The position numbers and the translations under genes were made by a program. From Gemmatimonadales bacterium (lineage in GTDB: Bacteria > Gemmatimonadota > Gemmatimonadetes > Gemmatimonadales > JACORV01), in assembly GCA_035502185.1 (NCBI GenBank), contig DATJUT010000007.1:1-64000 (forward strand): a DNA stretch of 64,000 nt, written 5' to 3'. Shown piece by piece: positions 34,034 to 43,250 of the stretch (position 1 is the stretch's first letter; every line of letters starts with the position of its first letter). The notes below the pieces were generated by a model. The model was given only the letters and a program-made list of their open reading frames with translations, was not told the origin of the DNA and searched no databases.

Positions 34034-35317
34034 TCATTCGACGGCGATGAGCTGCTCCCGCCTGGTTCCCACGCCCACGTACTTCACCGGCGTGCCCGCC
34101 AGCTCCTCGAGCCGGTCCAGGTAGCGCCGCGCCGCATCCGGCAGGTCCGCGAGCCGCCGCGCCTCGCCGGTCGTCCGCCGCCAGCCCGGCATCAGCTCGT
34201 ACGCCGGCTCCACGCCATCGAGGGTCGCGACGTTGTCCGGCAGCTCGTCGAGCCGCTCGCTGCCCAGCCGGTAGTGCGTGCACACCGGCACCGTCTCGAA
34301 GCTGTCCAGCACGTCCAGCTTGGTGACCGCGAGTCCCGAGAGCCCGTTGACGCGCGCCGCGTAGCGCACCACGACCGCGTCGAACCAGCCGCACCGCCGG
34401 GGCCGCCCCGTCGTGGCACCGAACTCGTCGCCCAGCGAGCGGAGCCGCTCCCCTTCCGCCGGCGCCGCCTCGGTCGGAAGCGGGCCGTTGCCCACGCGGG
34501 TGGTGTAGGCCTTCACGATGCCCAGCACCGCGTCGATCGCCGTCGGCCCGATGCCCACCCCCACGGCCGCCCCGCCCGCCGTGGTGTGGGACGAGGTGAC
34601 GAACGGGTAGGTGCCGTGGTCCACGTCGAGCAGCGCGCCCTGCGCGCCCTCCAGCAGCACGCGGCCGCCGGCAGCGAGGGTGTCCGCGACCAGCTTGCCC
34701 GCGTCGCCCACGAACGGCAGCAGGCGCGGCGCCAGCTCCAATAGCAGGCCCTCCACCTCCCCGGGCTCGCACCGCTTGCGCGAGCCCGACTGGGCCAGCA
34801 TCGCGTTGGCGCGCTCGCAGCCGGCACGAACCAGCTTGGCGACGATCTCGGGGTGTCGGAGGTCGCCGACCCGCACGCCGCGCCGCCCGTACTTGTCCTC
34901 GTACGCGGGACCGATGCCCCGGGCGGTGGTGCCGATCTTCTTGCTGCGCGCGCTCTCGGCGTCGAGCAGCTTGTGGTACGCCAGCACCAGGTGCGCGCGA
35001 TCGCTGACCGTCAACCGGCCCTGGACGGTGACGCCGCGCCCGACGAGGGCGTCGATCTCGTGGAACAGCGTCTCGGCGTCGAGCACCACGCCGTTGCCGA
35101 TGACGCAGCCCGTGCCCGGATGCAGGATGCCGGCCGGGATCTGGTGCAGCACGAACTCGCCGCCCGGCGCGTCCACCGTATGGCCCGCGTTCGCGCCGCC
35201 CTGGTAGCGCACCACGAGCTGGGCGCGCTCGGCGAGGGCGTCCACGACCTTGCCCTTCCCCTCGTCGCCCCACTGGGCGCCGACCACCACGATGCAGCGG
35301 ATGTCGGGGGAGAACAT
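34034..35317 (-). CDS. purA: Adenylosuccinate synthetase
   Basis: A 427-residue GTP-dependent enzyme that joins IMP and aspartate to form adenylosuccinate on the way to AMP. GAQWGDEGKGKVVD is the diagnostic N-terminal P-loop-like motif, followed by GGANAGHTV, the catalytic region (KKIGTTARGIGPAYEDK) and GATTGRPRRCGWFD. Length is normal. It is the last gene of the trpS-to-purA run, 37 bases after the dapA-family gene; the spacer contains a short repeated CGACACCCTT word. Confidence 0.97.
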   Translation of the reverse strand: MFSPDIRCIVVVGAQWGDEGKGKVVDALAERAQLVVRYQGGANAGHTVDAPGGEFVLHQIPAGILHPGTGCVIGNGVVLDAETLFHEIDALVGRGVTVQGRLTVSDRAHLVLAYHKLLDAESARSKKIGTTARGIGPAYEDKYGRRGVRVGDLRHPEIVAKLVRAGCERANAMLAQSGSRKRCEPGEVEGLLLELAPRLLPFVGDAGKLVADTLAAGGRVLLEGAQGALLDVDHGTYPFVTSSHTTAGGAAVGVGIGPTAIDAVLGIVKAYTTRVGNGPLPTEAAPAEGERLRSLGDEFGATTGRPRRCGWFDAVVVRYAARVNGLSGLAVTKLDVLDSFETVPVCTHYRLGSERLDELPDNVATLDGVEPAYELMPGWRRTTGEARRLADLPDAARRYLDRLEELAGTPVKYVGVGTRREQLIAVE

Positions 35318-35354
35318 CAGCAGAAGGGTGTCGGGGGTAAGGGTGTCGGGTGAC

Positions 35355-36257
35355 CTAGGCCGCGGCCTTGAGGCCGGCCGTGGCCAGGAGGTCCGCCACG
35401 CGCGAGCGCTGGCGGGCGTCCAGCGGCAGCAGCGGCGGCCGCACCGGGCCGCCCTCCAGGCCCACCAGGTCCATCGCCGCCTTCACGCCCGGCACGCCCA
35501 GCTCCCCGACGATCTCGCGCGCCAGCGGCACCAGCCGCTCCTGCTCCGCGCCGGCCGACCGGCGGTCGTCGGCGCGGAAGGCGCGATACAGCCGCGCGCA
35601 TTGCTCGGCGGCGAAGCAGGCGACGGCCAGGATGCCGCCGTCGGCCCCCAGCTCCAGCGCCGGGTAGAACAGCGAGCCAGAGCCGACCAGGGCCCGCAGC
35701 CGCGGCGCCGCCGCCCGATAGGCGGCCAGCAGCTTGAGGTCGCCCGAGGAATCCTTGAAGCCGGCGATGCGCTCGTGCTCGGCCAGCGAGCGCAGCACGC
35801 CGTCCTGCAGCATCACGTGGGTGTGCTTGGGGATGTTGTAGACCAGGATCGGGATGGGGCTGGCGTCGGCCACCCGCACGAAGTGGCCCACCAGCGCCGC
35901 CGGCGAGAGCGCCGGCCCGAAATAGGCCGGCGGCCGCACCAGCGCCGCGTCGGCGCCGGCCGCCGCGGCGCGCTCGGTGGCGCGGATCGTGGCGCGGGTG
36001 GATTCCGCGCCGGTGCCGGCCACCAGCCAGCGGTCGTCGGGCACCACGTCCCGCAGCCACTCGACCAGGCGCGCCGATTCGTCGTCGTCGAGCAGCGGCC
36101 CCTCGCCGGTGCTCCCGCTCACCACGATCCCGTGCAGCCCGCGGGCCAGCAGCTCGCGCGCCGCCGAGCGCAGCGCGACCGGCGCCACGTCGCCCGTCTC
36201 GCGGTCGAACGGCGTGGTGACCGGTGCGAGGACTCCGTGCAGCGCTTCGGCCTTCAC
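35355..36257 (-). CDS. dapA: Dihydrodipicolinate synthase family aldolase (probable DapA)
   Basis: A 300-residue (beta/alpha)8 aldolase. VSGSTGEGPLL near residue 50 is the pyruvate-carboxylate loop, VYNIPKHTHV near 136 contributes the Tyr, and IAGFKDSSGD near 167 carries the Schiff-base Lys. These fit condensation of pyruvate with aspartate semialdehyde in lysine/diaminopimelate synthesis. The pyruvate loop reads GSTGE instead of GTTGE, which also occurs in other pyruvate aldolases, so a related activity is possible. GTG at 36257 overlaps the pilT stop (GTGA). Confidence 0.82.
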   Translation of the reverse strand: MKAEALHGVLAPVTTPFDRETGDVAPVALRSAARELLARGLHGIVVSGSTGEGPLLDDDESARLVEWLRDVVPDDRWLVAGTGAESTRATIRATERAAAAGADAALVRPPAYFGPALSPAALVGHFVRVADASPIPILVYNIPKHTHVMLQDGVLRSLAEHERIAGFKDSSGDLKLLAAYRAAAPRLRALVGSGSLFYPALELGADGGILAVACFAAEQCARLYRAFRADDRRSAGAEQERLVPLAREIVGELGVPGVKAAMDLVGLEGGPVRPPLLPLDARQRSRVADLLATAGLKAAA

Positions 36258-37435
36258 GAGGGCAGCATGCTCGACAGGTCGTCGGTGAAGCCCTCCGGCC
36301 GCTCCGGCGCGGCCTTGGCGCCCGAGCCCCGGTCGGCCGGGACCCGCGCCTTGGTCGAGAGCCGGGAGCGGCGGCGGAAGGTCTTCATCTGCAGCTCGAA
36401 GTCGGACGGGTTCGTCGCGTGCGCCAGCGCGACGTCGTAGTCCACCACGTCCTCCTGCACCAGCTCCATCAGGTGCTGGTCGAAGGTCTGCATCCCGTAC
36501 TGCTCGCGGCCCTCGGCGATGAACTCCCGGATCTCGCCGGTGCGGTTCTTGTCCAGGATGAGGTCCTTGATCGTCGCCGTGACCAGCATCACCTCGACGG
36601 CGGCCGCCCGCCCGTGGCCGTCCTTGCGCCGCAGCAGCCGCTGCGAGACCACGGCGTGCAGGGTGTCGGCGAGCCGGACGCGCACGATATCCTGCTCCTC
36701 CGGCGGGAACATCCCCACCACGCGCGCGACGGTGGTGGTCGCGTCGGGCGTGTGGAGCGTGGACACCAGCAGGTGGCCGGTCTCCGCCGCCTTCATCGCC
36801 GTGTCGACCGTCTCGGGGTCGCGCATTTCGCCGATCAGGATGACGTCCGGGTCCTGGCGCAGCGCCGCCCGGAGCCCGGTGCGGAAGCTCTCGGTGTCGG
36901 TCCCGACCTCGCGCTGGGTCAGGCTGCAGTTGATGTCCCGGTGCAGGAACTCGATCGGGTTCTCCAGGGTGACCACGTGCTTCTGCTGGGTGCGGTTGAT
37001 GCAGTCGATCATCGCGGCCATCGTGGAGCTCTTCCCGGAGCCCGTCACGCCGGTCACCAGGATCATCCCGCGCTCGGCGGCGGCGACGGTGGCGAGCACC
37101 GGCGGGAGGTGGAGCGACTCGAAGGTCGGCACCTCGAACGGGATCACCCGCATCACGATCATGAACGACGACCGCTGCCGCAGGATGTTCACCCGGAACC
37201 GGCCGATGCCCGGCGCGCCCCACGAGCAGTCGTAGTCCTGGATCCGGTCGATCCGGGCCTGGTCCTCGACGTTGGGGATGAACTGGAGCGCGATGGCCTT
37301 CGTCTGCTCCGGCGTCAGGCGCTGCTTGGTGAGGGGGACGAGCTTCCCGTCGATCCGCGCGCGGAACACGTCGCCCGCCTTGATGTGCAGGTCCGACGCC
37401 CCGCGATCGACCGCGGCCTTGATGATCTTCTCCAT
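36254..37435 (-). CDS. pilT: Twitching-motility retraction ATPase PilT
   Basis: A 393-residue hexameric ATPase that powers type IV pilus retraction. ASDLHIKAGD starts the N-terminal domain, Walker A is VTGVTGSGKSS, the Asp box is LIGEMRDPET, and GHLLVSTLHTPDA and the His box follow. The AIRNLIRE-type helix of canonical PilT is replaced by TGEIREFIAEG. The C-terminal 35 residues (KARVPADRGSGAKAAPE onward) are a low-complexity tail. It is flanked by metabolic genes and not by other pilus genes. The start abuts the dehydrogenase stop with no gap. Confidence 0.93.
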   Translation of the reverse strand: MEKIIKAAVDRGASDLHIKAGDVFRARIDGKLVPLTKQRLTPEQTKAIALQFIPNVEDQARIDRIQDYDCSWGAPGIGRFRVNILRQRSSFMIVMRVIPFEVPTFESLHLPPVLATVAAAERGMILVTGVTGSGKSSTMAAMIDCINRTQQKHVVTLENPIEFLHRDINCSLTQREVGTDTESFRTGLRAALRQDPDVILIGEMRDPETVDTAMKAAETGHLLVSTLHTPDATTTVARVVGMFPPEEQDIVRVRLADTLHAVVSQRLLRRKDGHGRAAAVEVMLVTATIKDLILDKNRTGEIREFIAEGREQYGMQTFDQHLMELVQEDVVDYDVALAHATNPSDFELQMKTFRRRSRLSTKARVPADRGSGAKAAPERPEGFTDDLSSMLPS

Positions 37436-38470
37436 TCAGTACCCCGCGCCCGTGTCCACCACGTTCAACAGCTCCCGCCCCTCCCGGTACCGCGTCCAGT
37501 TCTCGAGCACCAGCGCCTGCTCGCGGGCCCAGAAGCCCGCCGTCGCCGCCGCGACGTGCGGATGCACCAGCACGCGCGGATGGCCCCAGAACGGGTGCTC
37601 CGGCGGCAGCGGCTCGCGCTCGAACACGTCCAGCGCGGCGCCGCGCAGCTTGCCGGACCCGAGCGCCGCCAGCAGGGCCGCCTCGTCCACCACGGCTCCG
37701 CGCGACACGTTCACCACCACCGCGCCGTCGGCGAGCAGCGCCAGCTCCGCCGCGCCGATCGCCGCGCGCGTATGGCCCGTGAGCGGCGCCGCCACCACCA
37801 GCGCCGCCGCGCCCTCGAGCGCCCACGTCGCCTGGCCCGGTCCCACGACCGGGATGCCCGCCGGCCCGCCCAGCGCCGGCCGGCGCCGCACGCCGCGCAC
37901 CGCGGCGCCGAGCGCCGCCAGCCGCGCCGCCACGGCGCGCCCGATGCCCCCCAGGCCGTACACCGCCACGCGGCTGCCCGCCAGCTCCCGGAACGGACTC
38001 GGCAGCCCGGTCAGCTCCGCCTTCGCCCAGCGGCGCTCGCGCTGCGCGGCCGCGGCGAGGTCCATCGCGCGGAAGAAGTGCAGCACCGCGGCCAGCACCC
38101 ACTCCGCGATCGGCTCCGCGTGCACGCCGGCCGAGTTGGTGAACACCACGCCCGACTGCCGCAGCGCCGCGCCGAGGCTCCCGCTCACCCCCGCGGCCGC
38201 GCTGTGCACCCAGCGCAGGGTCCCGCGCCCGGCCTCGAGCACCGCCTCGGGGATGCCCCACCCAATGTATATCTCCGCCCCGGCGGCAACAGCCACGGCC
38301 TCCGGCGAGCCGCCCGCCCCGTCCCCGTCGCTGTCGTTCGCGGCCGCCACCGATTCCACCCGCCAGGCGTCGCCCGCGGCGGCGGCCAGCGCACGCAGGA
38401 ACGTCTCGGGGGGCCGCCACAGCGGCCGCTGCGACGCGAGGTCCAGCACCAGGCGGCGGGGCGTCGTCAC
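37436..38470 (-). CDS. D-isomer-specific 2-hydroxyacid dehydrogenase family protein
   Basis: A 344-residue NAD(P)-dependent oxidoreductase of the D-2-hydroxyacid family. The Rossmann motif AVYGLGGIGRAVAARL is clear, the substrate-domain NSAGVHAEPIAEWVLA has the conserved region, VNVSRGAVVDEAALLAAL carries the catalytic Arg and the Glu is in ALDVFEREPLPPEHP. The His of the usual P-H motif is present (VHPHVAA). The substrate is not readable from the sequence; serA is possible but no ACT domain is present. GTG at 38470 overlaps the trpS stop (GTGA). Confidence 0.85.
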   Translation of the reverse strand: MTTPRRLVLDLASQRPLWRPPETFLRALAAAAGDAWRVESVAAANDSDGDGAGGSPEAVAVAAGAEIYIGWGIPEAVLEAGRGTLRWVHSAAAGVSGSLGAALRQSGVVFTNSAGVHAEPIAEWVLAAVLHFFRAMDLAAAAQRERRWAKAELTGLPSPFRELAGSRVAVYGLGGIGRAVAARLAALGAAVRGVRRRPALGGPAGIPVVGPGQATWALEGAAALVVAAPLTGHTRAAIGAAELALLADGAVVVNVSRGAVVDEAALLAALGSGKLRGAALDVFEREPLPPEHPFWGHPRVLVHPHVAAATAGFWAREQALVLENWTRYREGRELLNVVDTGAGY

Positions 38471-39450
38471 GCCGACGGCGCGAACCCCATCAGGTCGCGC
38501 ACCCGGCGCAGCGTCTTCTCGGCCAGCGTCCGGCAGTGCCCGGCCCCCGCGGCGAGGATGTCGCGCACGCGCTCGGGCCGCGCCTTCAGCTCCAGGGCAC
38601 GCTCCCGGACGGGGGCGAGGGCCGCTATCATATTGTCCGCCAGCACGCGCTTGCAGTCGAGGCATCCCCATCCCGCCGTCCGGCACTGCGTCGCGACGTG
38701 CTCGATCTGGGCCGGCGTGGAGAGGTGCTGATGCAGGGAATAGATGTTGCAGATCTCCGGCGTGCCGGGGTCGCGCCTGGTCTTGCGCGCGGGATCGGTC
38801 ATCGCGGGCCGGAGCTTCTCCCAGATCACTTCCGGCGTGTCCAGGACGCCGATGGTGTTGCCGAGGCTCTTGGACATCTTCGCCTTGCCGTCGAGGCCGA
38901 CGATGCGGCGGGCCTTCGACAGCAGCGGCTGGGGCTCGGGAAAGAACTCCGTGCCGTAGCGCGCGTTCCAGCGCCGGGCGATTTCCCGGGCCAGCTCCAG
39001 GTGCTGGAGCTGGTCCTCGCCGACCGGCACCCGGTCGGCCAGGTAGAGCAGGATGTCGGCGGCCTGCAGCACGGGGTAGTTGAGCAGGCCGGCGGGGACG
39101 GTCTCCTCGCGGGCGGACTTGTCCTTGAACTGGGTCATCCGCTCCAGCTCGCCGAGCGGGGTGACGGCGCCCAGGGCCCATGCCAGCTCGGTGTGCTGGG
39201 GCACGTGCGACTGGACGAACAGCGTGGCGCGCTCCGGATCGATGCCGGCCGCGAGCAGGCCCACCGCCATCTCCAGCGTCCGGCCGGCCAGCTCCCTGGG
39301 CTCGTACGGCTGGGTGATCGCGTGGAGGTCCACGATGCTGAAGATGCATTCGTGATCCGACTGCAGGGCGACCCAGTTCCTCACCGCCCCGAGGTAGTTG
39401 CCGACGTGCAGCTCGCCCGAGGGCTGGATGCCGCTGAAGACCCGGTGCAT
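38467..39450 (-). CDS. trpS: Tryptophanyl-tRNA synthetase
   Basis: A 327-residue class I synthetase that charges tRNA-Trp. The HIGH-type motif reads SGELHVGN near the N-terminus (FSGIQPSGELHVGNYLGA) and KMSKS is intact in DGKAKMSKSLGNTI. DIVDLHA-type and the Trp pocket regions (QAADILLY, VGEDQLQHLEL) are conserved. It is the first gene of the five-gene minus run to purA. A -35/-10 pair sits so close to the ATG that the mRNA is predicted to be leaderless. Confidence 0.97.
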   Translation of the reverse strand: MHRVFSGIQPSGELHVGNYLGAVRNWVALQSDHECIFSIVDLHAITQPYEPRELAGRTLEMAVGLLAAGIDPERATLFVQSHVPQHTELAWALGAVTPLGELERMTQFKDKSAREETVPAGLLNYPVLQAADILLYLADRVPVGEDQLQHLELAREIARRWNARYGTEFFPEPQPLLSKARRIVGLDGKAKMSKSLGNTIGVLDTPEVIWEKLRPAMTDPARKTRRDPGTPEICNIYSLHQHLSTPAQIEHVATQCRTAGWGCLDCKRVLADNMIAALAPVRERALELKARPERVRDILAAGAGHCRTLAEKTLRRVRDLMGFAPSA

Positions 39451-39456
39451 CAGGGC

Positions 39457-39485
39457 AAGCTAAGGAACCGCGGGAGGTGTGGCAA
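39457..39485 (-). promoter_or_regulatory. Promoter for trpS, leaderless
   Basis: On the minus strand TTGCCA (39480-39485), a 17-base spacer and TAGCTT (39457-39462), then only 6 bases to the ATG at 39450. No Shine-Dalgarno sequence lies in between. The -35 box abuts the start codon of the divergent gene at 39486. Confidence 0.6.
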
Positions 39486-40319
39486 GTGAAACTCGAGGCG
39501 CGCCAACTGCTGGCGGCGGCGCAACTTGCGGCCGATCGGGCCGCGGCGTTCCTGCGCCGCGAGGAGGGCCGGCTCGCGCCCGAGGAGTGGTCCGAGAAGG
39601 GGCGTGCGGACTTCGTCACCGAGGTGGACCGGGAGGCGGAGCGGCTGATCGCCGAGACCCTGACGCGCGCGTTCCCCGGCGGCGCGATCGTCGGCGAGGA
39701 GCTGACGCCGGTCGCGGCAGGTGCGAGCGCGGCGAGCCTGCCTTCCGGACTCACGTGGGTCGTGGACCCGCTCGACGGCACGACGAACTTCCTCCACCGC
39801 TTCCCCTGGTACGCCGTGTCCATCGGCGCGCTGGTGGACCGGCGGCACGTGGCGGCCGTCGTGCACCACGTGTCGACGGGCATCCGCTATCACGCGCTCG
39901 AGGGCGGCGGCGCGTGGCAGGACGAGGCGCGCCTCCACGTGTCCGCCGTGGCCCAGCCGAGGCTCGCGCTGATCGGTACCGGATTCCCGTACCGGTTCAT
40001 GGACGAGTGGCCGCGCTACCGGGAGCAGTTCGCGGCCGTCGTCGGGAGCGCCGGCGGCGTCCGGCGTCCCGGCTCGGCGGCGCTCGACCTGTGCGACGTC
40101 GCGGCCGGCCGGTTCGACGGCTTCTGGGAGCTGTCGCTCGCGCCGTGGGACGTGGCCGCCGGCACGCTGATCGTGCGCGAGGCGGGAGGACTGGTGACGG
40201 GCCTCGCCGGCGAGACCGACGTCGTCCGCCAGGGCCCCATCGTGGCCGGGAATCCGGCGATTCACGGGTGGCTCCTCAAGCTGCTGAACGAGACGGACTC
40301 CGTCTCACCTCTCACCTGA
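39486..40319 (+). CDS. Inositol monophosphatase family phosphatase (SuhB-like)
   Basis: A 277-residue Mg-dependent phosphatase. IVGEELTP (metal Glu), WVVDPLDGTTNFLH (metal Asp pair) and LSLAPWDVAAGTLIVREAGG are the three family signatures. Substrates may be inositol-1-phosphate, histidinol phosphate or other sugar phosphates. GTG at 39486 is preferred because GGAGG (39473-39477) sits 8 bases upstream; GTG at 39477 overlaps that box. The C-terminal residues after NETD (SVSPLT) are encoded by the TCTCACC repeats that follow, so this 3' end has been altered by the repeat. Confidence 0.88.
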   Translation: MKLEARQLLAAAQLAADRAAAFLRREEGRLAPEEWSEKGRADFVTEVDREAERLIAETLTRAFPGGAIVGEELTPVAAGASAASLPSGLTWVVDPLDGTTNFLHRFPWYAVSIGALVDRRHVAAVVHHVSTGIRYHALEGGGAWQDEARLHVSAVAQPRLALIGTGFPYRFMDEWPRYREQFAAVVGSAGGVRRPGSAALDLCDVAAGRFDGFWELSLAPWDVAAGTLIVREAGGLVTGLAGETDVVRQGPIVAGNPAIHGWLLKLLNETDSVSPLT

Positions 40320-40379
40320 CCTCTCACCGCTCACTTGAACCTCTCACTTCTCACCCCTCACCTCTCACTCTGACCTGCC
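40303..40379 (+). repeat. TCTCACC short repeats
   Basis: Seven or so CTCACCTCT/CTCACTTCT-type units run across the stop codon at 40319 up to the ftcD start. Only the pyrimidine orientation is present, so no large hairpin forms here. The same unit occurs at 1-345 and 43258-43440. Confidence 0.8.
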
Positions 40380-41885
40380 ATGCCCCTCGTCGAATGCGTC
40401 CCCAATTTCAGTGAAGGCCGGAACGCCGAGCTGCTCGACGCCCTCCGCTCCGCCCTCACCTCCGTCCCCGGCGTGCGGCTGCTCGACGCCCAGGCCGACC
40501 CCAGCCACAACCGGTCCGTCTTCACGTTCGTGGCGCCACCCGATGCGGCGGTGGAGGCCGCCTTCCGGGGCGTGAAGCTCGCCTCCGAGCGGATCGACCT
40601 GCGGACGCACCGGGGCGAGCATCCCCGGATGGGGGCCGCGGACGTCGTGCCGTTCATCCCGCTCGAGGGCGCGACGATGGACGACTGCGTGGCCCTGGCC
40701 AGGCGGCTCGGCGAGCGCGTGGGCGCCGAGCTGGCGATCCCGGTCTACCTGTACGAGCGGGCGGCGACGCGGCCCGAGCGGGCGAACCTCGCCGACGTGC
40801 GGAAGGGCGAGTTCGAGGGCCTGCGCGAGCTGATCGGCACCGATCCGGCGCACGCGCCGGACTTCGGGCCGGCGAGGATCCACGAGTCGGCGGGCGCGGT
40901 GGCGGTGGGCGCGCGCCCGTTCCTGGTGGCCTACAACGTGTACCTCGGGACCGCCGACCCGGCGGTCGCCAAGGCGATCGCGAAGAAGGTCCGCACCGCC
41001 ACCGGCGGCCTGCCGGCGGTGAAGGCGCTCGGGCTGCTGGTGGGCGGCGAGGCGCAGGTCTCGATGAACCTGGTGGACATCGACGTGACGCCGCCGCACG
41101 TGGCGTTCGAGGCCGTGGCGGCGGCCGCGCGCGATCTGGGCACCGAGGCGGCATGGAGCGAGATCGTGGGGATGGTGCCGGAGCGCTGCCTGCACGGCGC
41201 GACGGAGCGGCACCTGCGGCTGCGGGAGCCGGTGGCCGCGCACGTGCTGGAGGCCAAGGTGCGCTCGACCGCGGGCCCGACGCTCGGTGACTGGATGGAC
41301 GCGGTGGCGTCGTCGAGCCCCGCGCCGGGCGGCGGCACGGTGTCGGCGGTGGCCGGCGCGATGGCGGCCGCGCTGGCGGCGATGGTGGGGCGGCTGACCG
41401 TGGGGCGCAAGAAGTACGCGGCCGTGGACGGCGAGTTCCGACAGCTGCTCGAGCGCGCGGAGGCGCTCAGGGTGCGGCTGATGCGCCTGGGGGACGAGGA
41501 CGCGGCGGCGTTCAACGCGGTGAGCGCGGCCTATGCGCTGGCCAGGGAGCCCGAGGCGCCGCGCAAGGATGCGATTCAGAGGGCGCTGATCGGGGCGGCC
41601 CGGGTGCCGCTGGAGACCTTGCGCGCGGCCCGTGACGTGGCTGAACTGGCGGCGCGGGCGGCGGAGGCCGGCAACCGGAACGCGGTGAGCGACGCGGGCG
41701 TGGGGGCGCTGCTGGCGGGTGCGGCCGCACGCGGCGCCGCCTACAACGTGCGGATCAACGTGGCCGGGATGCCGAATCCCGCGGAGGCGGCCCCGCTGGT
41801 GGAGGAGGCCCGGCGACTGATCGCCGAGGCTGAGGGCGACGTCGCCCGCGCGACGGGGTTCGTGGAGGCGGCGATCGGCGGCTGA
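40380..41885 (+). CDS. ftcD: Fused glutamate formimidoyltransferase and formimidoyl-THF cyclodeaminase
   Basis: A 501-residue bifunctional enzyme of histidine degradation and folate one-carbon metabolism: it moves the formimino group of N-formimino-glutamate to tetrahydrofolate and then deaminates it to methenyl-THF. The first 300 residues are the transferase (LVECVPNFSEGRN, DPSHNRSVFTFV, HPRMGAADVVPFIPLEG), and from about 305 the cyclodeaminase (ASSSPAPGGGTVSAVAGAMAAAL, GNRNAVSDAGVGALLA). The bacterial genes are usually separate; here they are one chain as in animals. Other hut genes are not in the window. Confidence 0.93.
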   Translation: MPLVECVPNFSEGRNAELLDALRSALTSVPGVRLLDAQADPSHNRSVFTFVAPPDAAVEAAFRGVKLASERIDLRTHRGEHPRMGAADVVPFIPLEGATMDDCVALARRLGERVGAELAIPVYLYERAATRPERANLADVRKGEFEGLRELIGTDPAHAPDFGPARIHESAGAVAVGARPFLVAYNVYLGTADPAVAKAIAKKVRTATGGLPAVKALGLLVGGEAQVSMNLVDIDVTPPHVAFEAVAAAARDLGTEAAWSEIVGMVPERCLHGATERHLRLREPVAAHVLEAKVRSTAGPTLGDWMDAVASSSPAPGGGTVSAVAGAMAAALAAMVGRLTVGRKKYAAVDGEFRQLLERAEALRVRLMRLGDEDAAAFNAVSAAYALAREPEAPRKDAIQRALIGAARVPLETLRAARDVAELAARAAEAGNRNAVSDAGVGALLAGAAARGAAYNVRINVAGMPNPAEAAPLVEEARRLIAEAEGDVARATGFVEAAIGG

Positions 41886-41891
41886 CGGGCG

Positions 41892-41907
41892 AGGACTCCG
41901 AAGTCCT
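41892..41907. terminator. Hairpin between ftcD and map
   Basis: AGGACT (41892-41897) pairs with AGTCCT (41902-41907) across a CCGA loop, between converging genes and 7 bases after the ftcD stop. Short, without a T-run. Confidence 0.45.
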
Positions 41908-41913
41908 GCGCGT

Positions 41914-42684
41914 CTACCCGACCGGCACCGCCGAGGGGAGCGTCAGGATCTGCGGCCCGTTCTCGGTGACGTGCACCGTGTGCTCGAAGTGGGCCGAGAG
42001 CGAACCGTCCACGGTGACCACCGTCCACTTGTCGGGGAGGGTGCGCACCTCGGGCCGGCCCAGGTTGACCATCGGCTCGATCGCCAGCGTCATCCCGGCC
42101 AGCAGCCGCGGGCCGCGGTGCGGCATCCCGTAGTTCGGAATCTGCGGCTCCTCGTGGAACTGGCTGCCGATCCCGTGGCCCACCAGCTCCCGCACCACGC
42201 CGTAGCGCTCGGCCTCCGCCACCCGCTGCACCGCGCTCCCGATGTCGCCCACGTGCCCGCCGGCGCGCGCGGCCGCGATGCCGGCGGCGAGGGCACGCTC
42301 CGTCGTCTCGAGCAGCTTCCGCGTCTCGGGCGCCACCTCGCCCACCATCGCGGTCAGCGCCCCGTCGGCGTGCAGGCCGCCGATGCAGGCGCCGACGTCC
42401 ACGCTGAGGATGTCGCCCTCCGCGAGGAGGCGCTTGCGGCTCGGGATCCCGTGCACCACCTCGGCGTTGAGGGAGGTGCACAGCGTGGCGGGGAACCCGT
42501 ACAGCCCCTTGAACGACGGCGTCGCGCCGTCGTGGGAGCGGATGAACTCCTCGGCGAGCTGATCCAGATCCCAGGTCGAGACGCCCGCGGCCGCCCGCGA
42601 GCGCACCAGCGCGAGCACGTCGGCCACGACGTGGCCGGCCCGCGTCATCAGCTCGATCTCGCGCGACGACTTGATGGTGATCAC
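41914..42684 (-). CDS. map: Type I methionine aminopeptidase
   Basis: A 256-residue metal enzyme that removes the initiator methionine from new proteins. The five ligands are recognisable: ILSVDVGACIGGLHAD, ELVGHGIGSQFHEEPQIPNYG, GMTLAIEPMVN and AHFEHTVHVTE. GTG at 42684 overlaps the adk stop (GTGA), as expected from the classic secY-adk-map order. Here it ends the run; the infA-rpsM block that often follows is not present. Confidence 0.97.
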   Translation of the reverse strand: MITIKSSREIELMTRAGHVVADVLALVRSRAAAGVSTWDLDQLAEEFIRSHDGATPSFKGLYGFPATLCTSLNAEVVHGIPSRKRLLAEGDILSVDVGACIGGLHADGALTAMVGEVAPETRKLLETTERALAAGIAAARAGGHVGDIGSAVQRVAEAERYGVVRELVGHGIGSQFHEEPQIPNYGMPHRGPRLLAGMTLAIEPMVNLGRPEVRTLPDKWTVVTVDGSLSAHFEHTVHVTENGPQILTLPSAVPVG

Positions 42685-43250
42685 GCCACGGCCCCCACGA
42701 CCTCCCGCACCCTGACCTGGATCTCGTCCACGCCGCCCGTCCCGGGCACCCGTTTCACGACGCCCTGCCCGTCGTAGTGCGCCACCAGCGGCGCCGTCTG
42801 CTCGTGATACACCTTGAGGCGCTGTTTGATGGACTCGAGGTTGTCGTCGCTGCGGCCCTCCTTGGCCGCGCGCCCCAGCAGCCGCCGCACCAGCTCGTCC
42901 TCGGCGACCTCGAGCAGCAGGACCACGTCCACCCGGTCCCCGCGGCCGGCCAGCATCCGGTCCACCGCCGCCGCCTGGGGCACCGTGCGCGGGAAGCCGT
43001 CCATCAGCACGCCGCGCGCCCCCTCCTTCGACTCCAGGATCTGGCGGATCAGCCCGAGCACCACGTCGTCGGGCACCAGCAGCCCCTGGTCCATGTAGCC
43101 CTTGGCCTGGCGGCCCAGGGGCGTTCCCTGCTTCACGGCCGCCCGCAGCAGCTCGCCGGTCGAGATCTGGGGGATCCCGAGATGCTCGGCCAGCAGCTTG
43201 CCCTGCGTCCCCTTGCCGGAGCCGGGGGCTCCGAGGATCATGAGGTGCAT
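42681..43250 (-). CDS. adk: Adenylate kinase, short-LID form
   Basis: A 189-residue kinase that balances ATP, ADP and AMP. P-loop LGAPGSGKGTQ at the N-terminus, AMP-binding ISTGELLRAAVK and VLMDGFPRTVPQA, and the short LID after RRLLGRAAKEGRSDDN with no zinc cysteines. It follows secY but is separated from it by a 190-base repeat region, unusual inside this operon. Confidence 0.96.
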   Translation of the reverse strand: MHLMILGAPGSGKGTQGKLLAEHLGIPQISTGELLRAAVKQGTPLGRQAKGYMDQGLLVPDDVVLGLIRQILESKEGARGVLMDGFPRTVPQAAAVDRMLAGRGDRVDVVLLLEVAEDELVRRLLGRAAKEGRSDDNLESIKQRLKVYHEQTAPLVAHYDGQGVVKRVPGTGGVDEIQVRVREVVGAVA